Assembly (NCBI GenBank): GCA_031379665.1
Contig: JANNFI010000025.1
Span: forward strand, 1-6,742
Origin: SZUA-254 sp031379665
Lineage (GTDB): Bacteria > Bacteroidota > Ignavibacteria > UBA10030 > SZUA-254
Reading direction: 5' to 3'
DNA: 6,742 nucleotides
The notes below the pieces were generated by a model. That model made no database searches. It saw nothing but the letters and a program-made list of their open reading frames with translations, and was not told the DNA's origin. The translations under genes and the position numbers were made by a program. Positions within the stretch are counted from its first letter, which is position 1. Each line of letters starts with the position of its first letter. Below are positions 1 to 6,669 of the stretch, in pieces.

Positions 1-2315
1 CGGTTGAACTTGTCGATCAGGACGATGGAATGCTTCGAGGTGTCGGACGACCCGGCCGAATCGGGGACATAGACGAACAGCCAGATGGTGTCCGCGGGGA
101 ACCCCGGGCAGGGATAGATGACCGTATCGGTCGAAATGACCCCCGGCCAGCCAGATTCATCGGAGACCACGACAATCCGCATCGTATCGACGCAGAGCGA
201 GTCGGCGAGGATCGGGACCGGGATGATCCACCAATGTCCGATCCACGGCGGCAGCGGAGGCGGTGGCGGGGGTGGAGGCGGAGGCGGCGGAGGACCCGGA
301 GGGGGGTCCGGCGGTTTCTTTACCTTGATGTTGTTGAGCGATTCGATGAAGGTCTTTCCCTGAATAGTCGTCTTCGCGAAGACGCAATATTTTCCAGGGC
401 CGGGGTTCCAGTCGACTTCGACCGTCGTCTCACCGGCCGCGCCGACGGTTCCGTTCCCTCCTCCGAGAGAATTACCCGGCTTGATCCCGGAGTTCGGGCC
501 GTTCTCATCCCAGAAAAATTCGATGGTGTATGGGCAATCGTGGTCTTTCCGGTTGACGATGACCTTCGCGACCTTGTAACTGCCGTCGGCCTGTGCGGTC
601 ACTTTAAGGAACTTGAATCCGCACTTCCCTTTCCGCAGGGGAACCGGCTCGATCGGCGTTCCCTCCCCCTTGCTCCAGTTCGCGAAGTAATCGCCCTCGT
701 TCGAGGCAGGGTTGAACTGGAACGACGGCATCCGCATCGTCAGTTGCTCGAGGCCCTGAAGATTGACGCTGATGCTGTCGTTGTACGCCGTGTCGGCACC
801 GCCGCCGTCGAGAGTCCCGGCGATGAGGAGGCGGACCATCGTCGAGGCATTCGACTCGGTCGTGTTCCGGACGACGAATGTCGGAACGAGGTCGTCCCCG
901 GCCAGCGCAAGGTAATGCTGGAATGGATCGTCGACGAGCCGGTCGATCACATCCATCGTGCCTTTCGGCATGAGGTTGGCGAACATCATATTGATCGCGT
1001 CATCGGACAATGCCATCGGAACGCCCTGTTGCCACCGGATCGTCCCGGTAGTGGAACCCGACATTCCCGCCAGTGAACCGCCGGGCGCCCCGACGAAATC
1101 GATCCTGTAGGTGATATCGAAGAAGCTGTCGACGTTCCAGGTGTCGTTCGTTCGCCGGGTCAGCGTGGTATGTCCCGGGCTCGGTAATCCGAAATTCGTG
1201 CCGGCCGTGATCCGTAGAAGGTCGAAATCGGGGTCCCCGATGCCAAGCTGCCCAAACAACTGGTAGAAATCGAGATCAATACTCTGTTGCGCGGCTCCCG
1301 TGTCGCGTGGCCCGGCGTGGACAACGGAGAGAATCGAATCCAGCGAGATCGACCGGGTAAACCCCGTCAAGGGACCCGTCCCGGTCATCACGAGGTGCAT
1401 TGCGCCGTTGAACGATTCAGTCTCGCCACCGAGCGATCCGCCGGGGGCCCGGACGATCCCGCTGAAGCTGTCGAATGTCGGTTCACAGACGATCGTGGAA
1501 GGCACTGTGAGGCCGTCGATGATGTACATCGGTCCGATGGGTGCGATATACGGGCAGGGCGCCGGAAGGTCGGCGGTTCCGCCCGTATCCGGGACCGTGC
1601 AGGTGTCGGCCACAGGTGGGACGCTGACCCCCTGCTGCCATCGGATCGTCGCGGTCGTAGAACCCGACATTCCCGCCAGCGAACCGCCGGGTGCCCCGAC
1701 GAAATCGATACGGTACGTGATGTCGAAGAAGCTGTCTACATTCCAGGTGTCGTTCGTTCGCCGGCTTAGGGTGATATGCCCCGGGCTCGGCAGTGCGAAA
1801 TCGGTCCCGGCCACAATTCTCAGTAAATCGAAATCCGGGTCCCCGATGGCTATTTGCCCAAACAGCCGGAACATGTCGGTGTCGAAACTCTGGACCGATG
1901 CCCCGGTATCGCGCGGTGCCACATCGATGACGCATATCGACATCGGCACCTGGATCAGCCGGGAAAATCCGGCCATGGCGTTCGTACCGTTCATCGAGAG
2001 GTTCAACGTCGCATTTAATGTTTCCCTTTCGCCGCCGAGCGATCCGCCGGGAGTGCGGCCAATATTGGTGAAATTGGAGAAGAGAGGCTCGCAGTCGATG
2101 GTCGAGAAGGGTGGAAGTCCGTTGATGATCTGCATGGTTCCCAGCGGCGCGATATACGGGCAGGGCGCCGGCAAATCGGCGGTGCCCCCGGCGTCCAGGG
2201 CGACGCAGGTGTCGGCGAGCATGGGGACCGGCCAGGCCTCCGCATTCGAGATCCCGAACCCTGTCCCGAGGGCGAGCAGGATGTAGACCACAATGATTGG
2301 TAGAAAGGTTTTCAT
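1..2315 (-). CDS. Large secreted protein with two tandem 202-residue repeats and a polyproline linker (C-terminus beyond window)
   Basis: I do not recognise the family. The reading frame is open for 771 codons from ATG at 2315 to the left edge, so the C-terminus is missing. The start has AGAGG five bases upstream and begins a good signal peptide: MK, then a hydrophobic stretch (residues 4-22), with likely cleavage near S-N-A-E-A (23-27). Residues 34-235 and 236-432 are two copies of one module with an exact 202-residue period. Shared blocks are A-D-T-C, P-A-P-C-P-Y-I-A-P, P-G-G-S-L-G-G-E, G-D-P-D-F-D-L-L and V-D-S-F-F-D-I-T-Y-R-I-D-F-V-G-A-P-G-G. Three Cys per module are conserved (37/239, 52/254, 75/277) and may form disulfides after export. 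Residues about 435-665 are probably beta-rich, ending in an Ig-like stretch around G-K-Y-C-V-F-A-K. A Pro-rich linker (668-690) follows, then a Trp-rich start (W691, W695, W696) of an unfinished region. A T9SS sorting domain may lie beyond the edge. The role is likely an extracellular or surface structural protein (inference). The repeats, signal peptide and start context make this frame much better than the overlapping open frames on either strand. Confidence 0.88.
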   Translation of the reverse strand, partial: MKTFLPIIVVYILLALGTGFGISNAEAWPVPMLADTCVALDAGGTADLPAPCPYIAPLGTMQIINGLPPFSTIDCEPLFSNFTNIGRTPGGSLGGERETLNATLNLSMNGTNAMAGFSRLIQVPMSICVIDVAPRDTGASVQSFDTDMFRLFGQIAIGDPDFDLLRIVAGTDFALPSPGHITLSRRTNDTWNVDSFFDITYRIDFVGAPGGSLAGMSGSTTATIRWQQGVSVPPVADTCTVPDTGGTADLPAPCPYIAPIGPMYIIDGLTVPSTIVCEPTFDSFSGIVRAPGGSLGGETESFNGAMHLVMTGTGPLTGFTRSISLDSILSVVHAGPRDTGAAQQSIDLDFYQLFGQLGIGDPDFDLLRITAGTNFGLPSPGHTTLTRRTNDTWNVDSFFDITYRIDFVGAPGGSLAGMSGSTTGTIRWQQGVPMALSDDAINMMFANLMPKGTMDVIDRLVDDPFQHYLALAGDDLVPTFVVRNTTESNASTMVRLLIAGTLDGGGADTAYNDSISVNLQGLEQLTMRMPSFQFNPASNEGDYFANWSKGEGTPIEPVPLRKGKCGFKFLKVTAQADGSYKVAKVIVNRKDHDCPYTIEFFWDENGPNSGIKPGNSLGGGNGTVGAAGETTVEVDWNPGPGKYCVFAKTTIQGKTFIESLNNIKVKKPPDPPPGPPPPPPPPPPPPPLPPWIGHWWIIPVPILADSLCVDTMRIVVVSDESGWPGVISTDTVIYPCPGFPADTIWLFVYVPDSAGSSDTSKHSIVLIDKFN
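246..314 (-). repeat. Proline-rich linker with 13 consecutive Pro codons; G-tract on the opposite strand
   Basis: On the coding strand, residues 668-690 read as Pro-Pro-Asp-Pro3-Gly-Pro13-Leu-Pro-Pro, a stiff linker between an Ig-like segment and the next domain. The 13-Pro run is at 255-293. The Pro codons are mixed (CCG, CCT, CCC, CCA), so this is not a simple nucleotide microsatellite. The plus (template) strand is a dense G-rich tract with several GGG and longer runs. Such runs normally depend on EF-P for translation (established knowledge). Confidence 0.9.
1020..1610 (-). repeat. Tandem module copy 2 (residues 236-432) of the repeat protein
   Basis: Second copy, directly abutting the first. 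The alignment fades after the shared W-Q-Q-G-V motif at its end. Its last 240 or so bases are nearly identical to copy 1, with shared exact runs of more than 20 bases, for example around 1136-1160 versus 1739-1763. Confidence 0.9.
1611..2216 (-). repeat. Tandem module copy 1 (606 bp, residues 34-235) of the repeat protein
   Basis: First of two in-frame copies with a period of exactly 606 bp and no indels in the alignment. By hand count its first 118 residues match copy 2 at about 56%, and residues 152-229 match at about 90%. It has one extra Cys (C128) that copy 2 lacks; copy 2 has Ser at the aligned position. Confidence 0.9.
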
Positions 2316-2320
2316 GATAG

Positions 2321-2325
2321 CCTCT
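2321..2325 (-). promoter_or_regulatory. Ribosome binding site of the repeat-protein gene
   Basis: On the minus strand AGAGG lies five bases before the ATG at 2315. The match is short but the spacing is suitable, and it supports this start, which also opens a good signal peptide. Confidence 0.5.
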
Positions 2326-2408
2326 GCGCTGATTGGTGAGGAACACGGCGCCGCCCGATGGGCAGGGCCGGTGAGAAGGTTTGAGTCCCGAGCTGTGGAT
2401 GGATTGCT

Positions 2409-2585
2409 CTAGCCGCTGATTCTCCTGTTGTATGTCAAATGCCTGTGGCTGCGGCTCAATGCCTTGAGAGAGGTTTTATTTTTCGAGTGTTGGAGGTTGA
2501 ATCCTGCGGGGGAATGGCACTGCTTGACGCCAGCGGTAGGATCGATCCTGCGGGGTTGGTGTTCACGTCCTGTCTTCTGAGTCAT
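2409..2585 (-). CDS. Possible small basic protein of 58 residues (doubtful)
   Basis: An open frame from ATG at 2585 to TAG at 2409 inside the intergenic region. The only support is a well-placed AGGAG six bases before the ATG. The product would be basic and polar (rich in Arg, Lys, His and Ser, with one Cys), without a signal peptide, membrane segment or recognisable motif. It lies downstream of the terminator at 2674-2701 and upstream of the repeat-protein gene, 93 bases from that start. It could be a leader peptide, a small independent gene or chance; chance is the most likely given the length. Confidence 0.2.
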   Translation of the reverse strand: MTQKTGREHQPRRIDPTAGVKQCHSPAGFNLQHSKNKTSLKALSRSHRHLTYNRRISG

Positions 2586-2673
2586 AACGCACTCCTGACC
2601 GGGTTGAACGAATGGGGCTAGTTACCGATGCGGGATGATAGGAAGAAAGGAGGTAAAAAGAAAGCCCACCGAA

Positions 2674-2701
2674 GAAAAAATATCCCTTTCCAAAAAGGGA
2701 T
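2674..2701 (-). terminator. Rho-independent terminator after the T9SS-sorted protein gene
   Basis: Read on the minus strand, ATCCCTTT and AAAGGGAT form a perfect 8-bp stem around a four-base loop (TTGG). ATTTTTTC follows immediately. It begins 69 bases after the stop codon of the gene ending at 2770. Flanking CCGAA and TTCGG outside the core could extend the pairing. No T-tract follows on the plus strand, so it acts in one direction only. It separates the transcription unit of the right-hand genes from the repeat-protein gene. Confidence 0.85.
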
Positions 2702-2769
2702 TATTCGGCGATATTTCGACCTAATATTCAAAATTGTTGCGATTATAAGCAGGCTGGGGTCCCGGGCGA

Positions 2770-4056
2770 TTACCTCAAGAGTATCATCCTCCCCATCCTG
2801 GTAAACATCCCCGCAGTGATGAGGTGACTGTACACTCCCGAGGGAAGGGTGCCGGCGTCGAAGCTGACGGAGTGATGCCCGGAAACCTGCATATCGTTGA
2901 CAAGCACAGCCACCTCCTGCCCGACGACGTTGAACACGGAGAGCCTCACGTCTGCCGTGACCGGAATTTCGTAAGCTATCGTCGTCGATGGATTGAAGGG
3001 ATTTGGAAAGTTGGGATGGAGCCTGAATTCACGGATGAGTTCGTCGGATTCCACCGAGTTGATGATTTCAAATGATTCGAGCGTTCGAGTCACGACCGTA
3101 TCGAATGCGGCGGGCGGGGCGGCACTTTGCGATCCGGCGTAGGAGGCGACAACCTGTGCGGTGAATGTACGCGGCAGCGCATCCAGGGGTACTGTCACCA
3201 TCGCGCCGAGATACAACTCCGCCACTCCGGCGCCGCCGATCGTCACCCTCACGCTATCGCCGACCAGGGGCCCGGCATCCTGCCAAGGGAGACCCGAGTT
3301 GTCGTGCCGCCAACCGTATGTCCAGGAACTGAGCGACAATACGGCAGTGGAATCCTCGGGGGCGAAGTCGTCCGGAAGTGTGAGGTGGATCGTCACATCG
3401 GCTCCCGGGGTCCCCGTCACCGTGAATCCGAACGGATCGACAACGACGCCGGCGCCTTCACCCGGTCCGGGAGGTTCCTTGAAGCCGCCCGGTGTCACGG
3501 TGTACACCAGGCCCGGCGATACTGTGCCCCAGCTGTCCCTCAGCCTGGCCTTTCCGACGATGTCGAGGATGGAAATCCCTGGATTAGAAACCTCCAGCGT
3601 AGTGTCGGTCAGCATATCCACAGGATCCGGAAATGCTCCCGGCACTCCGATACGGAGGTATTCGAAAAGCGTAACCAATCCCGCCGGCCAACTGAGGACG
3701 ATCGGGTACCCCACATAGCCCGGGGTAAATCGTAATCGAAAGGTGTCGAGCTTCCACAGTTCTTGGATATGATTGCTGATGCCGACTCCGAGGCAGTAAC
3801 CTACGCTGCGGTGATCGACAAATCGGGCATCGAAAATCGTGATGGGGTTGATCGGCAATTCCCATTCAATGAAACCTGAATCGATCTGTCCGTCGATGCA
3901 GTAAGTCGCGTCGTGATGAAACCCGATCCTGGTTATCAGGGTATAATCCCCATTCTTTACCGTGATCGGGATGAGTAATTTCTGCGCGAACGATGCTCTT
4001 GTGAAGAGAATCGTAACGCCGAAAAGGAGCAGCGTAAAATATATAAGGCTTTTCAT
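2770..4056 (-). CDS. Secreted protein with T9SS (Por) C-terminal sorting domain
   Basis: A 428-residue exported protein. Residues 1-24 are a clear signal peptide: MKS, a hydrophobic core (4-18), cleavage after A-S-F-A before Q25. Residues 347-428 are a type A T9SS sorting domain: H-P-N-F-P-N-P-F-N-P-S-T-T-I, then V-F-N-V-V-G-Q-E-V, then F-D-A-G-x-L-P-S-G-V-Y (Leu-Pro-Ser-Gly-Val-Tyr at 404-409), ending in Met-Ile-Leu-Leu-Arg. In this family the protein crosses the inner membrane by Sec and the outer membrane by T9SS, after which the C-terminal domain is normally removed. Near the N-terminus, I-G-F-H-H-D-A-T-x-x-I-D, E-W-E-L-P and I-F-D-A-R-F resemble a beta-domain motif frequent in T9SS cargo of Ignavibacteria-like bacteria (A-T-D-G-I-D ... 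E-L-P-P ... F-D-A-R-F; recalled, not searched). The middle is beta-rich with no catalytic motif seen. It starts 84 bp after the peptidase gene without a visible terminator between them, so co-transcription is possible. The start lacks a strong Shine-Dalgarno sequence. The specific function is unknown; adhesion or surface binding is possible. Confidence 0.92.
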   Translation of the reverse strand: MKSLIYFTLLLFGVTILFTRASFAQKLLIPITVKNGDYTLITRIGFHHDATYCIDGQIDSGFIEWELPINPITIFDARFVDHRSVGYCLGVGISNHIQELWKLDTFRLRFTPGYVGYPIVLSWPAGLVTLFEYLRIGVPGAFPDPVDMLTDTTLEVSNPGISILDIVGKARLRDSWGTVSPGLVYTVTPGGFKEPPGPGEGAGVVVDPFGFTVTGTPGADVTIHLTLPDDFAPEDSTAVLSLSSWTYGWRHDNSGLPWQDAGPLVGDSVRVTIGGAGVAELYLGAMVTVPLDALPRTFTAQVVASYAGSQSAAPPAAFDTVVTRTLESFEIINSVESDELIREFRLHPNFPNPFNPSTTIAYEIPVTADVRLSVFNVVGQEVAVLVNDMQVSGHHSVSFDAGTLPSGVYSHLITAGMFTRMGRMILLR

Positions 4057-4140
4057 CGTCGCACGTGTTTTCAGCGATCACCTCACCAACAGCCTCGTCC
4101 TTCCATCGGTGAAGGTCACGGCCGGGTTCCCCCGTTTCGC

Positions 4141-6528
4141 CTAGTTTTCCTCCAGTCGGCAGAGGACCGACTGCATGATGTTCATCTTCACATCGTCCGG
4201 TTCCTGGGCGAGCTCATAGGTGAACGAGTTCTGGAACTTGTCCACCCGAAGGCGCGCACGCGCCGTCGTCCCGTCGGCGAACGTGATCTCGAACGGCACA
4301 AGGAGAGTGAACGGGTCAGCGACGTCCGACTGATCGACGGTGATTTCCAGCGAATATTTCCCCTCCGGGGTTTGCTTTACCTTCTGTCCCCAGGTCAGCG
4401 TGGGGACCTCTGACCTCCGGAGCCACTGGTCGAAGAACCATGTCATATCCATCCCGAAATACTTCGTCGAAATGGCGATGAGGTCCTCCGTGGAAGCATC
4501 CTTGCCCTTGAACGCGGCGAAGAACTCCTGGATCATCGCCTTGTACGCGTCCTCCTTCATCGTGGGAAGGTCGAGCATCATCATCCGGAGCATATGCATC
4601 ACCCACGCCCCCTTCTTGTAGATGGATAGCGAGTATTCCAGGCTGGACCGGCTGCTGGACACACGGTGGCCCAGCCAGATCGGCGCGACCGGCTCATCCT
4701 TGTCGTTGGGCAGTTTCCATTCCCGGACGATGAATTTTTTCCAATCGTCGAGGAGAGTGAACAGGTATTCGTCGTTCTTCAGGACGAAGCCTGCGTACAG
4801 TACGGAAGCATACGTCGAGATCCCCTCACTGAGCCAGACGTCGTGGTAGCTGCGCCAGCCCACGTCGTAGCCCCACCAGGTGTGTGCGACCTCGTGCGCT
4901 TTGCCGAGGGCCGTGCTCGTCCCTCCCTCGCCCGCGAACTCGTCGTAGCTTGGGAGCTTGACGAACTCCAGGTGCGCCTCGCCGTGCGTCGTCGGGACGC
5001 TGACGGCCTTGAGCGCCTCGTAGGACGACTTACCGAACAGGAGGGTGTAGAGACTGAACGCCGCCCCCAGGTTCTTGATCATCAACTCCGGCTCCGCGAC
5101 CCCGGTGTGGTAGAGCGTGATCGGCGGCTCATCGTTCGATTGCCGGTGCTCGAGGACCTTGTATCGCCCGGCGCTGAACGAGCAATTGATGTCCGGATGG
5201 GGAAGGCGGTATCGCGAGATCTTCTCCTCCCCGTCGGTGGTATCGGAGACCATGCGGCCGGCGGCGACCAGCATCAGATCGGCCGGATAGCGGTAACGCA
5301 CGTCGAACGACATCCGGTCGGGGAATGTGGACTGGGGATACCACCCCGTCGAGCTCTCCGGCTCGTTGAGGTTCCCCGAATTATTCCAAAGAACGAACCC
5401 CTCCCCGCGGGTGCTCTTGAAGAATTCCCCGGAGTAATGGAAAACAACCTCGAACGTCGTCGAATCCTGTGTGGGCATAAGTACCCGGCCTTCCCACGAT
5501 TCGTCAGGCCTGTGCACCGGGAGCCGGGAGCCGGACGCAGACACGACAGAATCCACCATCAACGACGGGTCGAGGAGGAATGGAAGGTAGGCTGAGCCGT
5601 CGAGCGACCGGACCCGGAGGGCGGCCGTTCCGTTTGTCTGGCCGCTCTTGCGGAGGGTGAGCTGGACGTTGCAGTCAAGAAAATCGAACGGGCGCTTGTC
5701 TTCCGCGGTGAGCTCATATTCTGAGTGTTCCAGGTATTCCTCGGTTGCGTGGAAGGAGCTGATGAGGCTGAGTGTATGCTCGGGTACGTCGATATACCTC
5801 GTGCCCTTTCCTTCGTTATCGAGGTGGTCCTTGACCGGCTCTGCGATCGTGATCTCCTCGAAGCGCCTCCTGTCGAAAGTGAAGAATAGTTTCCTCCCCT
5901 TGTCGAGGAAGAGCTCGCAAAACAGGAAGGGTTGCGGTGTCAGGTGGCGGGCTTCGTTCGCAAGGGAATACGCCGCGTTGCTGTTCCATTTGTCCGTGGC
6001 AAACTTCACGCTCTCTGAAAGGTCTTCTCTGTCGTCGTCGTCCGCCGGGACCGCCAGAACGGGAAGGTTGCTCCCCAGGTCTCCGAGCAGTGAAGGCTCG
6101 AACCAGAGCACCGCCTTCCTGAAAGGAACCACCACCGCCCCGTTCACCGGCTTTCGCTGAAGCCGGTACTCGACTTCCGCGAGTTCGGTCCCCGCGGGTG
6201 GCGTCAAAGTCAGCGCGCCGGCCCCCCGGAACACCCCGCCATGATTCTTGCCACCCACCGGCGTGAACAACCTGAGGTATCCCTGGTGGAAGGCGATTTC
6301 CTGGGAGCCCCGGAAGAGGATGATACTGTCGAGCCGCAATGCCTGCGTCTCCATTAGCACCGGAACGGCGAGGGAGTCGTAGAGCGGGTCTTGCGGGATG
6401 GACGAGGGCGACTGGGGCACAGGCCCGGCGGGAACCGGGGGCATCGAAGACGCCCTCGCGAGAAGCAGGAGTCCCGCCATCGTTGTCGGCAGAAGGAAAC
6501 GCGCGCAATTCCGCAGGGAGCCGTTCAA
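4141..6528 (-). CDS. Exported M1-family-like zinc metallopeptidase
   Basis: A 795-residue gluzincin of the M1 (aminopeptidase N/LTA4 hydrolase) type. The zinc site is H545-E-V-A-H549 followed by exactly 18 residues and then E568 in the usual W-L-S-E-G context. Y637 in I-Y-K-K-G-A, 92 residues from the first His, matches the transition-state Tyr. The exopeptidase motif GAMEN is replaced by A-H-L-E-F (518-522). Its Glu (E521) sits 24 residues before H545, as in leukotriene A4 hydrolase, but the Gly, Met and Asn are changed. The substrate is therefore uncertain: it may cleave N-terminal residues from peptides outside the cytoplasm, or have drifted to another specificity. Residues 1-28 look like a signal peptide (basic start, LLPTTMAGLLLLA core); no T9SS domain or anchor is present, which suggests a periplasmic location. 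The N-terminal half (about 50-400) is the beta-rich part and the C-terminal part is helical then beta. The start taken is TTG at 6528 because it gives a complete signal peptide. The ATG at 6480 (residue 17) would remove the basic region. Neither has a good Shine-Dalgarno sequence, and an in-frame TGA at 6559-6561 excludes longer forms. Confidence 0.9.
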   Translation of the reverse strand: MNGSLRNCARFLLPTTMAGLLLLARASSMPPVPAGPVPQSPSSIPQDPLYDSLAVPVLMETQALRLDSIILFRGSQEIAFHQGYLRLFTPVGGKNHGGVFRGAGALTLTPPAGTELAEVEYRLQRKPVNGAVVVPFRKAVLWFEPSLLGDLGSNLPVLAVPADDDDREDLSESVKFATDKWNSNAAYSLANEARHLTPQPFLFCELFLDKGRKLFFTFDRRRFEEITIAEPVKDHLDNEGKGTRYIDVPEHTLSLISSFHATEEYLEHSEYELTAEDKRPFDFLDCNVQLTLRKSGQTNGTAALRVRSLDGSAYLPFLLDPSLMVDSVVSASGSRLPVHRPDESWEGRVLMPTQDSTTFEVVFHYSGEFFKSTRGEGFVLWNNSGNLNEPESSTGWYPQSTFPDRMSFDVRYRYPADLMLVAAGRMVSDTTDGEEKISRYRLPHPDINCSFSAGRYKVLEHRQSNDEPPITLYHTGVAEPELMIKNLGAAFSLYTLLFGKSSYEALKAVSVPTTHGEAHLEFVKLPSYDEFAGEGGTSTALGKAHEVAHTWWGYDVGWRSYHDVWLSEGISTYASVLYAGFVLKNDEYLFTLLDDWKKFIVREWKLPNDKDEPVAPIWLGHRVSSSRSSLEYSLSIYKKGAWVMHMLRMMMLDLPTMKEDAYKAMIQEFFAAFKGKDASTEDLIAISTKYFGMDMTWFFDQWLRRSEVPTLTWGQKVKQTPEGKYSLEITVDQSDVADPFTLLVPFEITFADGTTARARLRVDKFQNSFTYELAQEPDDVKMNIMQSVLCRLEEN

Positions 6529-6575
6529 CGGGTAATACCGGTTTGGGATGGGCGTGGTTCAGTCAACGGGTGCGG

Positions 6576-6593
6576 TCACATCGATTTTCCTCC
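6576..6593 (-). promoter_or_regulatory. Strong Shine-Dalgarno with an immediate ATG-TGA start-stop, in the peptidase leader
   Basis: On the minus strand GGAGG (6589-6593) is followed by seven bases and ATG-TGA (6576-6581). It is the best ribosome binding site near the peptidase gene, yet it opens a one-codon frame that stops 48 bases before the TTG start. A GTG at 6577-6579, overlapping the ATG, is in frame with the peptidase but hits TGA after six codons (6559-6561). It may be a minimal upstream ORF, or the mark of a changed or mis-sequenced start. Confidence 0.3.
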
Positions 6594-6669
6594 ATCACGT
6601 TCCACCGTCATTCACCGGGGAGGGGCTCTCGCGGGGATCGCATTCACTCCCGGGCGAATGGCCGGCTGT

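Larger units (their letters stand above)
2316..2769. other. 454-bp intergenic region between the repeat protein and the T9SS protein
   Basis: It holds the terminator of the T9SS gene (2674-2701), one small possible ORF (2409-2585) and the leader of the repeat-protein gene. A perfect TTGACA lies on the minus strand at 2433-2438, but I see no convincing -10 hexamer at 16-19 bases from it and no clear Bacteroidota-type TAnnTTTG, so no promoter is called. There is a 12-base perfect palindrome, AGGATCGATCCT, at 2538-2549, a small CTCAA/TTGAG hairpin at 2456-2469, and an 11-base direct repeat ATCCTGCGGGG at about 2501 and 2545. No RNA gene was recognised. Confidence 0.6.

Noticed and set aside
30..1076. 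348-codon plus-strand open frame
   Set aside because: Antisense to the repeat-protein gene. It has low-complexity Arg/Asp-rich content and no export signal or motif, as expected from a GC-rich shadow frame.
1020..2216. The two-copy repeat as a mobile element or CRISPR array
   Set aside because: The repeats are in-frame, abutting, 606 bp long and coding, without spacers, terminal inverted repeats or a transposase.
1300..2286. 328-codon plus-strand open frame with internal repeats
   Set aside because: Its repeats are the mirror of the 606-bp duplication on the minus strand. The minus-strand frame has the signal peptide, ribosome site and conserved protein blocks.
1483..2346. 287-codon minus-strand open frame overlapping the repeat protein
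   Set aside because: A shifted frame rich in Arg and His with no signal peptide; it is a shadow of the frame starting at 2315.
2433..2438. TTGACA on the minus strand as a -35 box
   Set aside because: No acceptable -10 hexamer lies at the right distance, and a sigma-70 consensus of the E. coli kind is not expected to be typical in this group.
4096..4115. Small CCTTC/GAAGG hairpin between the peptidase and T9SS genes as a terminator
   Set aside because: Only five base pairs and no T-tract on either strand.
4666..5595. 309-codon plus-strand open frame
   Set aside because: Lies entirely antisense to the M1 peptidase, including its zinc site, and has no recognisable motif.
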